From: Pseudomonas sp. LBUM920
Lineage (GTDB): Bacteria; Pseudomonadota; Gammaproteobacteria; Pseudomonadales; Pseudomonadaceae
Assembly (NCBI RefSeq): GCF_003852315.1
Contig: NZ_CP027762.1
Location: forward strand, 4,631,501 to 4,695,500
Reading direction: 5' to 3'
DNA: 64,000 bases
The notes under the pieces were generated by a model. It was not told the origin of the DNA. It searched no databases and saw only the letters and a program-made list of their open reading frames with translations. The first letter of the stretch is position 1. Every line of letters begins with the position of its first letter. Shown here one piece after another: positions 52,709 to 61,183 of the stretch. A program made the translations under genes and the position numbers.

Positions 52709-53494
52709 TCAACGTGCCCGTGCCAGATCACGTAAGAACTGCAGGGCGTCGGTCGCCAGCGGTTGATACTGATTGAGAATGTCGGCCATGCCGATCCAGA
52801 AAATCCCCATACCCAGCACCAGGGTCAGCGGGAAACCAATCGAGAAAATGTTCAGTTGCGGCGCCGCGCGCGTCATTACGCCGAACGCGATGTTGACCAC
52901 CAACAGCGCGGTGATCGCCGGCAACACCAGCAACAGCGACGCGCCCAACACCCAGCTCAGGCGCCCCACCAGTTCCCAGAAGTGACTGACCACCAACCCC
53001 GAGCCCACCGGCAAAGTGGTGAAGCTTTCGGTCATGACCTCAAACACCACCAGGTGGCCGTTCATCGCCAGGAACAGCAAGGTCACCAGCATGGTCAGGA
53101 ATTGCCCGATTACCGCCACCGACACGCCGTTGGTGGGGTCGACCATGGACGCAAAGCCCATGCCCATCTGGATCGAGATGATTTGCCCGGCGATCACAAA
53201 CGCCTGGAAGAACAATGTCAGCGAAAAGCCCAGCAGCGCGCCAATCAATATCTGCTCGGCAATCAGCAACAACGCACTGAGATCGAGGGCATTCACCGGC
53301 GGCATCGGCGGCAGGCCGGGCACGATCACGACGGTAATGGCAAAGGCGAAATACAGGCGGATACGCCGCGGAACCAGGGTGGTGCCGAACACCGGCATGG
53401 TCATCAGCACCGCCGTGACGCGGAACATCGGCAAGATGAAAGACGCCACCCAGGTGCTGATCTGGGTGTCGGTCAGTGCCAGCACAGATTGCAT
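52709..53494 (-). CDS. fliR: Flagellar export apparatus protein FliR
   Basis: 261 residues with about six membrane helices. FRVTAVLMTMPVFGTTLVPRRIRLYFA and QIISIQMGMGFASMVDPTNG are the FliR signatures. It is part of the export gate with FliP and FliQ. It lies four bases after fliQ. Confidence 0.95.
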   Translation of the reverse strand: MQSVLALTDTQISTWVASFILPMFRVTAVLMTMPVFGTTLVPRRIRLYFAFAITVVIVPGLPPMPPVNALDLSALLLIAEQILIGALLGFSLTLFFQAFVIAGQIISIQMGMGFASMVDPTNGVSVAVIGQFLTMLVTLLFLAMNGHLVVFEVMTESFTTLPVGSGLVVSHFWELVGRLSWVLGASLLLVLPAITALLVVNIAFGVMTRAAPQLNIFSIGFPLTLVLGMGIFWIGMADILNQYQPLATDALQFLRDLARAR

Positions 53495-53498
53495 GCGG

Positions 53499-53768
53499 TC
53501 AGCCGATCAACTGCGGAATACTGCCGTACAGCTGCAGGATGTATTCCATGAAGGTTTGCACCAGCCACGGGCCGGCGACGATCAAGGTGATCAGCATCAC
53601 CAGCAACCGCGGGAGGAAGCTCAAGGTTTGTTCGTTGATCTGGGTCGCGGCCTGGAACATCGCCACCAGCAGGCCGACCAACAGGCTCGGCACCACCAGC
53701 ACGGCGACCATCATGGTGGTCAGCCACAGCGCTTCACGGAACAGGTCGACCGCTACTTCTGGGGTCAT
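53499..53768 (-). CDS. fliQ: Flagellar export apparatus protein FliQ
   Basis: 89 residues with two membrane helices (about 15-40 and 50-75) separated by ATQINEQTLSFLPRL, the FliQ signature. It belongs to the FliPQR export gate and lies four bases after fliP. Confidence 0.95.
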   Translation of the reverse strand: MTPEVAVDLFREALWLTTMMVAVLVVPSLLVGLLVAMFQAATQINEQTLSFLPRLLVMLITLIVAGPWLVQTFMEYILQLYGSIPQLIG

Positions 53769-53772
53769 GGCG

Positions 53773-54516
53773 CTACACTCCGCCGAAACTGCTGGCCAGC
53801 GTGCCGATAATCAGCGCCCAGCCGTCCACCAGCACAAACAGCATGATCTTGAATGGCAACGAAATAATCAGTGGCGAGAGCATCATCATGCCCATGGCCA
53901 TCAGCACGCTCGCCACCACCAGGTCGATGATCAGGAACGGGATGAAGATCATGAAGCCAATCTGGAACGCGGTCTTGAGCTCGGAAGTGACAAACGCCGG
54001 CACCAGGATGGTCAGCGGCGCCTGATCCGGCGTGGCGATGTCGGTGCGCTTGGACAAGCGCATGAACAGCTCAAGGTCGCTGGAGCGGGTTTGCGACAGC
54101 ATGAAGTCCTTGATCGGGCCCTGGGCCTTGTCGATCGCATCCTGGGCGCTGAGTTTTTCCGCCAGATAGGGTTGCAGGGCTTGCTGGTTCACCTTGTCGA
54201 ACACCGGCGCCATGATGAACAGCGTCAAAAACAAGGCCATGCCGGTGAGGATCTGGTTCGACGGCGTCTGCTGCAGGCCCAGGGCCTGACGCAAAATCGA
54301 AAAGACGATGATGATCCGCGTAAAGCTGGTCATCAGCATGACAAACGCCGGGATAAAACTCAGCGCAGTCATGATCAGCAGGATCTGCAGGCTGACCGAG
54401 TATTCCTGAGCGCCGGCGGCGTTGGTGCCCAGCGTGATTGCCGGGATCGACAACGGGTCGGCCGCAAACGCCAGTGGCGCGGCCAGCAACAGCATGAGCG
54501 TCAATAAAACGCGCAT
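53773..54516 (-). CDS. fliP: Flagellar export apparatus protein FliP
   Basis: 247 residues. An N-terminal signal peptide (about 1-18) is typical of FliP. Membrane helices follow, with MLMTSFTRIIIVFSILRQALG, QTPSNQILTGMALFLT and the C-terminal VLVDGWALIIGTLASSF. It forms the core of the export gate. The start shares one base with the fliO stop (TAATG). Confidence 0.95.
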   Translation of the reverse strand: MRVLLTLMLLLAAPLAFAADPLSIPAITLGTNAAGAQEYSVSLQILLIMTALSFIPAFVMLMTSFTRIIIVFSILRQALGLQQTPSNQILTGMALFLTLFIMAPVFDKVNQQALQPYLAEKLSAQDAIDKAQGPIKDFMLSQTRSSDLELFMRLSKRTDIATPDQAPLTILVPAFVTSELKTAFQIGFMIFIPFLIIDLVVASVLMAMGMMMLSPLIISLPFKIMLFVLVDGWALIIGTLASSFGGV

Positions 54517-54956
54517 TACTTCTTATCCTTCTGATCCTTGCCCAGCAACTCCATCAGGCGCTGGGCGAATTCTGGCGTGGCGGCCTCGGTCTTGGCCACT
54601 TCCACCGGCGACTTGAGCACATGCAACGGGGTGATACGGCCAGGCGTGATGCCGAGCAGAATCTGCTCTTCGCCGACTTGCACCAGCACCAGACGATCAC
54701 GCGGGCCGAGGGCGCGCGAGCCGATCATCTCGATGACCTGGCCATTGCCCGGGCCGATACGCTGCACGCGGCGCATCAACCAGGCCAGCACGAAAATCAG
54801 ACCGACCACCAGCAACAGGCCCAGCACCAACTGGGTCAATTGCCCGCCGATGCCGCTGCTGACCACGGGGGCCGCAGCCGCCGCTTGAGCAACCGGCTCA
54901 GCCGCCAGGGCGCTCAATGGCAGCGCCAGAAACAGTCCCGCCATCGAATACTTCAT
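54516..54956 (-). CDS. fliO: Flagellar export assembly protein FliO
   Basis: 146 residues. A leader-like segment (about 1-19) is followed by a membrane helix (LTQLVLGLLLVVGLIFVLAWLMRR, about 39-63) and a small cytoplasmic domain (GSRALGPRDRLVLVQVGEEQILLGITPG). FliO helps the FliP ring to form. It lies one base after fliN. Confidence 0.93.
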   Translation of the reverse strand: MKYSMAGLFLALPLSALAAEPVAQAAAAAPVVSSGIGGQLTQLVLGLLLVVGLIFVLAWLMRRVQRIGPGNGQVIEMIGSRALGPRDRLVLVQVGEEQILLGITPGRITPLHVLKSPVEVAKTEAATPEFAQRLMELLGKDQKDKK

Positions 54957-54957
54957 A

Positions 54958-55425
54958 TCAGCGCAACTTCTTGATGCGTTCGCTTGGGCTGATCACGTCC
55001 GTCAGGCGGATGCCGAACTTCTCGTTGACCACCACCACTTCGCCGTGGGCGATCAGGGTGCCGTTGACCAGCACGTCCAGCGGCTCACCGGCCAGGCGGT
55101 CAAGTTCGATCACTGAACCCTGGTTGAGCTGCAACAGGTTGCGGATGTTGATTTCGGTGCTGCCCACTTCCATGGAAATCGACACCGGGATGTCGAGGAT
55201 CACATCCAGGTTCGGACCGTCGAGGGTCACCGGGTCGTTGTTCTTCGGCACGCTGCCGAATTCTTCCATTGGCAGGCGCTTGCCGGCCGGCGCGGTGGCA
55301 GCGTCGGCGGCCAGCAGCGCGTCGATATCGTCCTGGCCGACATCGCCGGTTTCTTCCAGCGCTGCAGCCCACTCGTCAGCCAGGGCCTGGTCTTCGGCGG
55401 AAGTGTTTTCGTGTTCGGTAGCCAT
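54958..55425 (-). CDS. fliN: Motor switch protein FliN
   Basis: 155 residues from the ATG at 55425; the open frame extends seven codons further. An acidic N-terminal region (about 1-70) leads into the SpoA domain with LDVILDIPVSISMEVGSTEINIRNLLQL and VVVVNEKFGIRLTDVI. It forms the lower C-ring and an export docking site. It lies 34 bases after fliM. Confidence 0.95.
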   Translation of the reverse strand: MATEHENTSAEDQALADEWAAALEETGDVGQDDIDALLAADAATAPAGKRLPMEEFGSVPKNNDPVTLDGPNLDVILDIPVSISMEVGSTEINIRNLLQLNQGSVIELDRLAGEPLDVLVNGTLIAHGEVVVVNEKFGIRLTDVISPSERIKKLR

Positions 55426-55459
55426 TACATGTCCTCGGCGAAGCAAAAATAATTGTTGA

Positions 55460-56428
55460 TCAGCGGCGGTTGATCGGTTCGATCACTTGCAACGCCAGGT
55501 TGCCTTTGTGCGAACCCAGCTTGACCTTGAACGACGGCACGCCGTTGGCACGCATGATCAGTTCTTCCGGCAATTCCACGGGAATCACGTCCCCCGGCTG
55601 CATGTGCAAAATATCCCGCAGACGTAGCTGGCGACGGGCCACAGTGGCGCTCAGAGGTACGTCGACGTCGAGCAGGTCTTCGCGCAGGGCCTTGACCCAA
55701 CGCTCGTCCTGGTCGTCCAGGTCGGACTGGAAACCGGCATCGAGCATTTCGCGCACCGGCTCGATCATCGAGTACGGCATGGTCACGTGCAGGTCGCCGC
55801 CGCCGCCATCGAGTTCGATGTGGAAGGTGGAGACCACAATGGCTTCGCTGGGGCCGACGATGTTGGCCATGGCCGGGTTCACTTCCGAGTTGATGTACTC
55901 GAAGTTGACTTCCATGATCGCCTGCCAGGCTTCCTTCAAGTCGATGAAGGCTTGCTCGAGCACCATGCGCACTACACGCAATTCGGTCGGGGTGAATTCA
56001 CGGCCTTCGATCTTGGCGTGACGGCCGTCGCCGCCGAAGAAGTTGTCCACCAGCTTGAACACCAGCTTGGCGTCGAGGATGAACAACGCGGTGCCGCGCA
56101 ACGGCTTGATCTTGACCAGGTTGAGGCTGGTGGGCACGTACAGCGAGTGCACGTACTCGCCGAACTTCATCACCTGCACGCCGCCCACCGCCACGTCCGC
56201 CGAACGGCGCAGCATGTTGAACATGCTGATACGGGTGTAGCGGGCGAAACGTTCGTTGATCATTTCCAGCGTCGGCATGCGTCCACGGACGATGCGATCC
56301 TGGCTGGTGAGGTCATAACTTTTGACGCTGCCGGGTTCGGCAGCCATTTCGGTCTGTACCAGACCATCGTCAACGCCATGCAACAGCGCATCGATTTCAT
56401 CCTGGGACAGCAGGTCTTGCACGGCCAT
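55460..56428 (-). CDS. fliM: Motor switch protein FliM
   Basis: 322 residues. The N-terminal CheY-P binding peptide is LLSQDEIDALLHGVD. The middle domain has the GGxG-like region (NFFGGDGRHAKIEGREFTPTELRVV), and the C-terminal SpoA domain has LRLRDILHMQPGDVIPVELPEELI. It receives the signal from CheY and sets rotation direction. It lies nine bases after fliL. Confidence 0.96.
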   Translation of the reverse strand: MAVQDLLSQDEIDALLHGVDDGLVQTEMAAEPGSVKSYDLTSQDRIVRGRMPTLEMINERFARYTRISMFNMLRRSADVAVGGVQVMKFGEYVHSLYVPTSLNLVKIKPLRGTALFILDAKLVFKLVDNFFGGDGRHAKIEGREFTPTELRVVRMVLEQAFIDLKEAWQAIMEVNFEYINSEVNPAMANIVGPSEAIVVSTFHIELDGGGGDLHVTMPYSMIEPVREMLDAGFQSDLDDQDERWVKALREDLLDVDVPLSATVARRQLRLRDILHMQPGDVIPVELPEELIMRANGVPSFKVKLGSHKGNLALQVIEPINRR

Positions 56429-56437
56429 GTCGTGATC

Positions 56438-56938
56438 CTACTGCAATACGAAGTTAGTGAAGAGCGCCTGCTCGACCACGACTTTGCCGAGCTCTTTCTG
56501 GGCCACTTCCTGCACGCTGGCAGTGACCTTCTGGCGCAGCATTTCCTGGCCGACCGGGGTCGCCAGGCTGTCGAAGCTCTGCCCGGAGAACAGCATCACC
56601 AGGTTGTTGCGGATCACCGGCATGTGCACTTTGAGCGCATCCAGGTCCGCCTGGTTACGCGCCAGCAAGGTGATGCTCACCTGCAGGTAGCGTTGACGGC
56701 CGTTCTGATTGAAGTTGGCAACAAAGGCCGGCAGCATCGGTTCGAAGATTGCCGGTTGCTTGACGTTACTGGCGGTTTCGGCGGCGGGTGCCGGCTTGCT
56801 TGCACTGCTGTGCATGATGAACCAGGTGCCGCCAATCGAGGCGCCGATGGCCAGGAGCAGGCCCAGCACGATCAGCAGGATCAGCTTGAGCTTGCCTTTG
56901 CCTGCGGGGGGAGTTGCTGCGTCGTCGCTCTTCGCCAT
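56438..56938 (-). CDS. fliL: Flagellar basal-body-associated protein FliL
   Basis: 166 residues. A Lys-rich start is followed by a membrane helix (about 16-38, LILLIVLGLLLAIGASIGGTW) and a periplasmic domain. It ends VVVEQALFTNFVLQ, typical of FliL. It supports the stators at the motor. It is the first gene of fliLMNOPQR-flhB; a sigma54-like promoter is at 56990-57004. Confidence 0.94.
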   Translation of the reverse strand: MAKSDDAATPPAGKGKLKLILLIVLGLLLAIGASIGGTWFIMHSSASKPAPAAETASNVKQPAIFEPMLPAFVANFNQNGRQRYLQVSITLLARNQADLDALKVHMPVIRNNLVMLFSGQSFDSLATPVGQEMLRQKVTASVQEVAQKELGKVVVEQALFTNFVLQ

Positions 56939-56989
56939 GCCAATAATCCGTCACTATTCTGGGATTCATAGATCTACGGAAAGGCAAGA

Positions 56990-57004
56990 GCAAGTGTTAT
57001 GCCA
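56990..57004 (-). promoter_or_regulatory. Sigma54-type promoter of fliL
   Basis: TGGCATA-N4-TTGC on the minus strand, with GG and GC ten bases apart and only two mismatches to the -24 consensus. It lies about 50 bases before the fliL start. RpoN control of this operon is established in P. aeruginosa. Confidence 0.65.
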
Positions 57005-57045
57005 GAGTTGTCAGCTAACCCGGTAAGCGCGAACACCCCATATCA

Positions 57046-57138
57046 AATGTGGGAGCTGGCTTGCCTGCGATGGCGGTGGCTCAGCTCACATCTGTGTGAC
57101 TGATACACCACCATCGCAGGCAAGCCAGCTCCCACATT
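57046..57138. repeat. REP-type inverted repeat, family B, between fliK and fliL
   Basis: AATGTGGGAGCTGGCTTGCC at the left pairs with GGCAAGCCAGCTCCCACATT at the right, arms of about 30 bases. It lies 20 bases after the fliK stop and before the fliL promoter, at the boundary of two transcription units. Confidence 0.9.
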
Positions 57139-57157
57139 AGTCGGGTTCCAACAGGGG

Positions 57158-58513
57158 TCAGGCGTAGTAATCAACGGCGCTGGAGCCGATCACTGTCTGG
57201 GTCACTGGCGCGACCGCTGCCGCCACCTCAGCGTGATCACCGGCATCCCCGCCATCACCCCGCCCGCCGCTGCCACTCACGCCGCGCGCCTGGTTCTGCT
57301 GCTGTTGATCCTGGCCCTGTCCCTGCCACCCACGCGACTGATCCGAGACGTTGACGTCGACCTGCCCCATGCCTTGCTGGGCAAACATCTCGCGCAGACG
57401 GCCGGACTGGCTTTCCAGTGCTTCACGCACCACGGCGTGACCGCTCATGAACGTGACTTGGGCCTGCTGGTCCGCGGTCATGTTGACCTTGATGTCCAGG
57501 CGCCCCAACTCTGCCGGCTGCAATTGAATTTCTGCCGACTTGAGGTTGGCACTGGACAGGTACATCACGCGGTTAACCACCTCCTCGGTCCAGCCGCTCT
57601 GGTGCATGGCCAGCGGCGCATTCGCAACCGGTGGCAAGGCATTCGCGGTTTTCGGCGTGGCGGCCTGGGTCAGTGCAGCGAGGCGGTTGGCGAAATCATC
57701 CACGCGGGTGTCGCTGCTGGCGTCTTTCAAATCCTTGAGGCCACCTTCGATCAGCCCGCTGAAGGCTTTGTCGCCGCCCTGGTCGGTGCTGTCCTTGGTG
57801 GCTTGCTGATCGACCATAGTCGCCAGGCCCGCAGCAAAGCTCTGCGCAGCGGTCGGCTGATCCTGCGTGGTGGTCGGTGCGGTTTTCTGCGGCGTCTGGC
57901 TACTGGCCGAGACGTGACCGCCCTGCTCCATCGCCAGGCGCACGGCAGGCATCGCGTCCAGCGGATCCGCCTCCGGGTCGAAAGCCGGCTGTTTGGCGTC
58001 ATCGGTGGCTGCCACAGCGGGCGTGACGACTGGCTGGGCCTTGTCGTCCTTGGCGGCTACAGGTGCCGGCGTTTCCACCGGCACCGGCACCGGCACGGGG
58101 ACCGGTGTGACCGCGGCAACCACTGCCGGGTCAACCACGGGATCAACCGGAGGCTGCTGCGCCACCGCCGGGTCGGCGGTTTTGTCGTCTTCATTGCTGG
58201 CGCTGTCGTCGGATTTGGCCGGCGGCTTGGCAGGCAAGGGATTGCCGCTATCGGCAACGGCCGGCTTGCTGGCGGCAGGCTTATCGTTGCCTGCAGCCGG
58301 CCTGGATGGGGTGTCCGAGGGCTTGTCACGCGTGACTTTGGCCGGGGCATCGTCGCTCTTGAGCGTCGGTTTCGGGCTTTGGTTTGCAAACACTTGCGCG
58401 AAGCCAGGGCCCTTGCCTCGTGGGTCCGCAGCCGCTACCGAGGGGGTGGCAGCCGGCGCTTGAGGCTTGGCCGCAGCGGCAGCCTGAAGAAGCGAATTGG
58501 GGGCGACTGGCAT
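57158..58513 (-). CDS. fliK: Hook-length control protein FliK
   Basis: 451 residues from the ATG at 58513, which has GGAG about ten bases upstream. A long Pro/Ala/Asp-rich N-terminal region (about 1-310) of low complexity is the ruler part. The conserved C-terminal domain (about 330-415) has EIQLQPAELGRLDIKVNMTADQQAQVTFMSGHAVVREALE. The tail is Gly/Gln-rich. It measures hook length and triggers the FlhB switch. It is a single gene with its own sigma54-like promoter. Confidence 0.92.
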   Translation of the reverse strand: MPVAPNSLLQAAAAAKPQAPAATPSVAAADPRGKGPGFAQVFANQSPKPTLKSDDAPAKVTRDKPSDTPSRPAAGNDKPAASKPAVADSGNPLPAKPPAKSDDSASNEDDKTADPAVAQQPPVDPVVDPAVVAAVTPVPVPVPVPVETPAPVAAKDDKAQPVVTPAVAATDDAKQPAFDPEADPLDAMPAVRLAMEQGGHVSASSQTPQKTAPTTTQDQPTAAQSFAAGLATMVDQQATKDSTDQGGDKAFSGLIEGGLKDLKDASSDTRVDDFANRLAALTQAATPKTANALPPVANAPLAMHQSGWTEEVVNRVMYLSSANLKSAEIQLQPAELGRLDIKVNMTADQQAQVTFMSGHAVVREALESQSGRLREMFAQQGMGQVDVNVSDQSRGWQGQGQDQQQQNQARGVSGSGGRGDGGDAGDHAEVAAAVAPVTQTVIGSSAVDYYA

Positions 58514-58565
58514 AGGTAAGGGTCTCCACTGCACTGGGATCGGGGATGCAGTAACCAGAGGTAGA

Positions 58566-58580
58566 GCAAGAGTTGGGCCA
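58566..58580 (-). promoter_or_regulatory. Sigma54-type promoter of fliK
   Basis: TGGCCCA-N4-TTGC on the minus strand, with GG and GC ten bases apart and two mismatches in the -24 element. It lies about 55 bases before the fliK start. RpoN dependence of fliK is known in P. aeruginosa. Confidence 0.55.
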
Positions 58581-58600
58581 GGTTTACCTCGAACCCTCAA

Positions 58601-58948
58601 TCACAGCTGAAAACGCTGACGCTCGTGTTCGTACAAAGGCCGAACCAGCGCGAACTCCTGGTCGATTTCGTCTACCAGTTCATCCAGGTCCACGCGTGTC
58701 AGTTGCGCAGAGCCGTCTTCGAGCCGGCGGCAAAGTTCTGCCAACCGCACCGCCCCCAGGTTACCGCTGCTGCCCTTGAAGCTATGCGCGATCCGTCCCA
58801 GCGCCTTGGCATCGTCGCGAGCCTTGCGCAACGCTTCGACACGCTTCTGCGAATCGTCAAGGAAGGTATCCAGCAGTTTCGGGTACTCGCCTTCCATCAC
58901 TTCCTGCAAACCCGACAACACATCGGGGTCCAGATGAATCTCAGCCAC
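58601..58948 (-). CDS. hptB: Histidine phosphotransfer protein HptB
   Basis: 115 residues, single Hpt domain with phospho-His55 in AHSFKGSSGNLG. In P. aeruginosa HptB passes phosphate from hybrid sensor kinases to the HsbR receiver and so controls the choice between swarming and biofilm. It is the last gene of hsbA-hsbR-hptB, 30 bases after hsbR, and lies inside the flagellar cluster. Confidence 0.92.
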   Translation of the reverse strand: MAEIHLDPDVLSGLQEVMEGEYPKLLDTFLDDSQKRVEALRKARDDAKALGRIAHSFKGSSGNLGAVRLAELCRRLEDGSAQLTRVDLDELVDEIDQEFALVRPLYEHERQRFQL

Positions 58949-58978
58949 TTGTTCGCTCCTTGATCAAGAATCGGCGGA

Positions 58979-60697
58979 TTATGCCAGAGCCCCCCAGCAA
59001 AACTCCACGCACACACTGCGCCCGCCATCGGACCAGCGTACATCGCTGCTCAACTGGCGCACCAGGCTCAAGCCGCGGCCAGACAGACGGTCAACATCCA
59101 TCGGCCGCGCCAGCACCTGTTCCACGTCAAACCCCGGACCGCTGTCCTCAATGCGCAGCGTCATTTTGCCGCCCGTGGCGGTCGGCACCACCTGCACATG
59201 CACCCGCACGTAACCGCTGTTCAACTGCCCCAGCCGCTCATTGCGCTGGCGGTAATAGTCGGCGAAACCCTGGGCATCCCGCTTGAGGCGCGAATCCAAC
59301 TCCAGCACACCATGCTCCAGCGCGTTCGAATACAACTCGGCCATCACACTGTAAAGCGCCCCGCTCTGCCCGCGCAGACCATGAATCTCCAGCAGCAACT
59401 GCAGCAGATACGGCAGCGGGTTGTAGCTTTTGAGGGTCTGCGCACGGAATTCGAAACTCACCGACCAATCCAGCGGGCACGACTGCCCGCTGTCGGCGTA
59501 GACGGGCTCGGCCGCGCGCAACGGCTGGCCAGCCTGCAAGGTGATTTCCACCATACTGACGTCATCGCGCGCCTGGCCGCGAAACGCCGCCAGCGCCCGC
59601 TCGATGTCTTCGAATAGCCGGTCGGGCTCGCGGTTGGCCGCGAACACCTGCTGCAAGCGCTCGGCGCCAAACAGCTGGTCATTGGCGTCAGCCGTGTCGA
59701 GCACGCCGTCGGAGAGCAAAAACACTCGGTCGCCCAGCGCCATGGGCCAGACCTCGGTGCCGTCATCGAACGCCTGAGCCGACAACACACCCAGTGGCAG
59801 GTGCCGCGACACCAGCGGCGTGCGCTTGCCCGTGGCGACTTCATGCACATAGCCCTCGGGCATCCCGCCGTTCCACACCTCCACCACGCGCCGCTGGGCG
59901 CTCAGGCACAGCAGCGTGGCGCAGCAGAACATGTCCACCGGCAGGATGCGTTTGAGCTTGGCGTTCATCTCGCGCAGGGTCTGCGCCAGGCCGTAACCCT
60001 TGGCGGTCATGCCGTAGAACACTTCCGCCAGGGGCATGGCCCCCACGGCGGCCGGCAGGCCATGGCCGGTGAAGTCGCCGAGCAAAACATGCATGTCGCC
60101 GGAGGGTGTGTACGCCGCCAGCAGCAGGTCGCCATTGAACAGGGCGTAGGGCGATTGCAGGTAACGAATGTTCGGCGCCGCATTGATGCAGCCCGAATGC
60201 GCCACCTTATCGAACACCGCCTTGGCCGCGCGCTGCTCGTGCAGCAGGTAGTCGTGGTGCCTGGCGATCTGGTCACGCTGCTGCAAGACCGTGGCCTGCA
60301 GCCGGCGCAGGCGGTCCATGGCGTTGATTTTCGCCGCCAGGATCAACTGGTTGTAGGGCTTGGGCAGGAAGTCATCGCCGCCCGCGTCCAGGCACTGGGC
60401 CAGCGCCTCGCTTTCGCGCAGCGAGGTCAGGAAGATGATCGGAACCAGCGCCTCACCGGCAAGCTGCTTGATGCGCCGCGCGGCTTCAAAGCCGTCCATC
60501 ACCGGCATCAACGCGTCCATCAACACCAGTTGCGGACGCTCGCGGGTAAACAGCTCGACCGCTTGCGCGCCGTTGGTGGCGGTGAGTACTTGATGCCCCT
60601 GACGCCGAATGATGGTCGACAGCAACAGCAAATCGGCAGCGCTGTCTTCGGCGATCAGGATGGTCAGCGGTTCAAGGACCGGGGCCAGGCTGCTCAA
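58979..60697 (-). CDS. hsbR: Response regulator with PP2C phosphatase and kinase-like domains, HsbR
   Basis: 572 residues. The receiver (1-125) has Asp17/Asp-like acids and phosphoacceptor Asp61 in LVLMDALMPVMDG. The SpoIIE/PP2C domain (about 190-385) has LLGDFTGHGLPAAVGAMPLAEVF and LLSDGVLDTADAND. The C-terminal ATPase-like domain (about 430-565) has NALEHGVLEL and DSGPGFDVEQV, similar to anti-sigma kinases. In P. aeruginosa HsbR dephosphorylates or phosphorylates the anti-anti-sigma HsbA depending on HptB. It overlaps the hsbA stop as ATGA. Confidence 0.92.
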   Translation of the reverse strand: MSSLAPVLEPLTILIAEDSAADLLLLSTIIRRQGHQVLTATNGAQAVELFTRERPQLVLMDALMPVMDGFEAARRIKQLAGEALVPIIFLTSLRESEALAQCLDAGGDDFLPKPYNQLILAAKINAMDRLRRLQATVLQQRDQIARHHDYLLHEQRAAKAVFDKVAHSGCINAAPNIRYLQSPYALFNGDLLLAAYTPSGDMHVLLGDFTGHGLPAAVGAMPLAEVFYGMTAKGYGLAQTLREMNAKLKRILPVDMFCCATLLCLSAQRRVVEVWNGGMPEGYVHEVATGKRTPLVSRHLPLGVLSAQAFDDGTEVWPMALGDRVFLLSDGVLDTADANDQLFGAERLQQVFAANREPDRLFEDIERALAAFRGQARDDVSMVEITLQAGQPLRAAEPVYADSGQSCPLDWSVSFEFRAQTLKSYNPLPYLLQLLLEIHGLRGQSGALYSVMAELYSNALEHGVLELDSRLKRDAQGFADYYRQRNERLGQLNSGYVRVHVQVVPTATGGKMTLRIEDSGPGFDVEQVLARPMDVDRLSGRGLSLVRQLSSDVRWSDGGRSVCVEFCWGALA

Positions 60698-60999
60698 CTG
60701 AGATCGAACAGTTTGTCAAAGTTGGAAATGGCGAGGATCTTGCGCACATCGGAGTTGCTGTTGATCACCTGAACTTCGGCATTGTCGCCACCGGCATGGT
60801 CACGCAACAGCAGCAACATGCCCAGGGCCGAGCTGTCCATGTAGGTGGTGTCTTTGAGGTCCACCACGTAGACCTCGGGCACCTTGTAGAACCGCTCGTA
60901 GGCATCACGAAAGGCCTGGTGGCTACCGAAATCGAATCGCCCTTTGACGGTAATCGTCAATTTTTTCCCATCCAGGGACACTTCTGACACGACTGACAT
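60694..60999 (-). CDS. hsbA: Anti-anti-sigma factor HsbA
   Basis: 101 residues, single STAS domain. DLKDTTYMDSSALGMLLLL contains Ser56, the phosphorylated serine in the P. aeruginosa protein. HsbA binds the anti-sigma factor FlgM when unphosphorylated, or a diguanylate cyclase, linking the HptB pathway to FliA activity. It is the first gene of the three-gene operon. A REP repeat lies upstream, and no clear promoter was identified. Confidence 0.92.
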   Translation of the reverse strand: MSVVSEVSLDGKKLTITVKGRFDFGSHQAFRDAYERFYKVPEVYVVDLKDTTYMDSSALGMLLLLRDHAGGDNAEVQVINSNSDVRKILAISNFDKLFDLS

Positions 61000-61074
61000 G
61001 CGACTGCTTCCTTGTCATTGGCAATGTGCAACAAGGTTTAGCAGGTGAACGGGGTATGGGCAACACAGCAAATC

Positions 61075-61167
61075 AAATGTGGGGGCTGGCTTGCCTGCGA
61101 GAGCATCACTGCGGGGTGCCTGATCCACCTGGGTGCCTGCATCGCGGGCAAGCCCGGCGCCCACAAC
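61075..61167. repeat. REP-type inverted repeat, family B, between fliJ and hsbA
   Basis: ATGTGGGGGCTGGCTTGCCT at the left and GGGCAAGCCCGGCGCCCACA at the right, less perfect than the copy at 57046. It lies 17 bases after the fliJ stop, marking the end of the fliGHIJ transcript. Confidence 0.85.
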
Positions 61168-61183
61168 AGGCCGGTGGTGGCCG

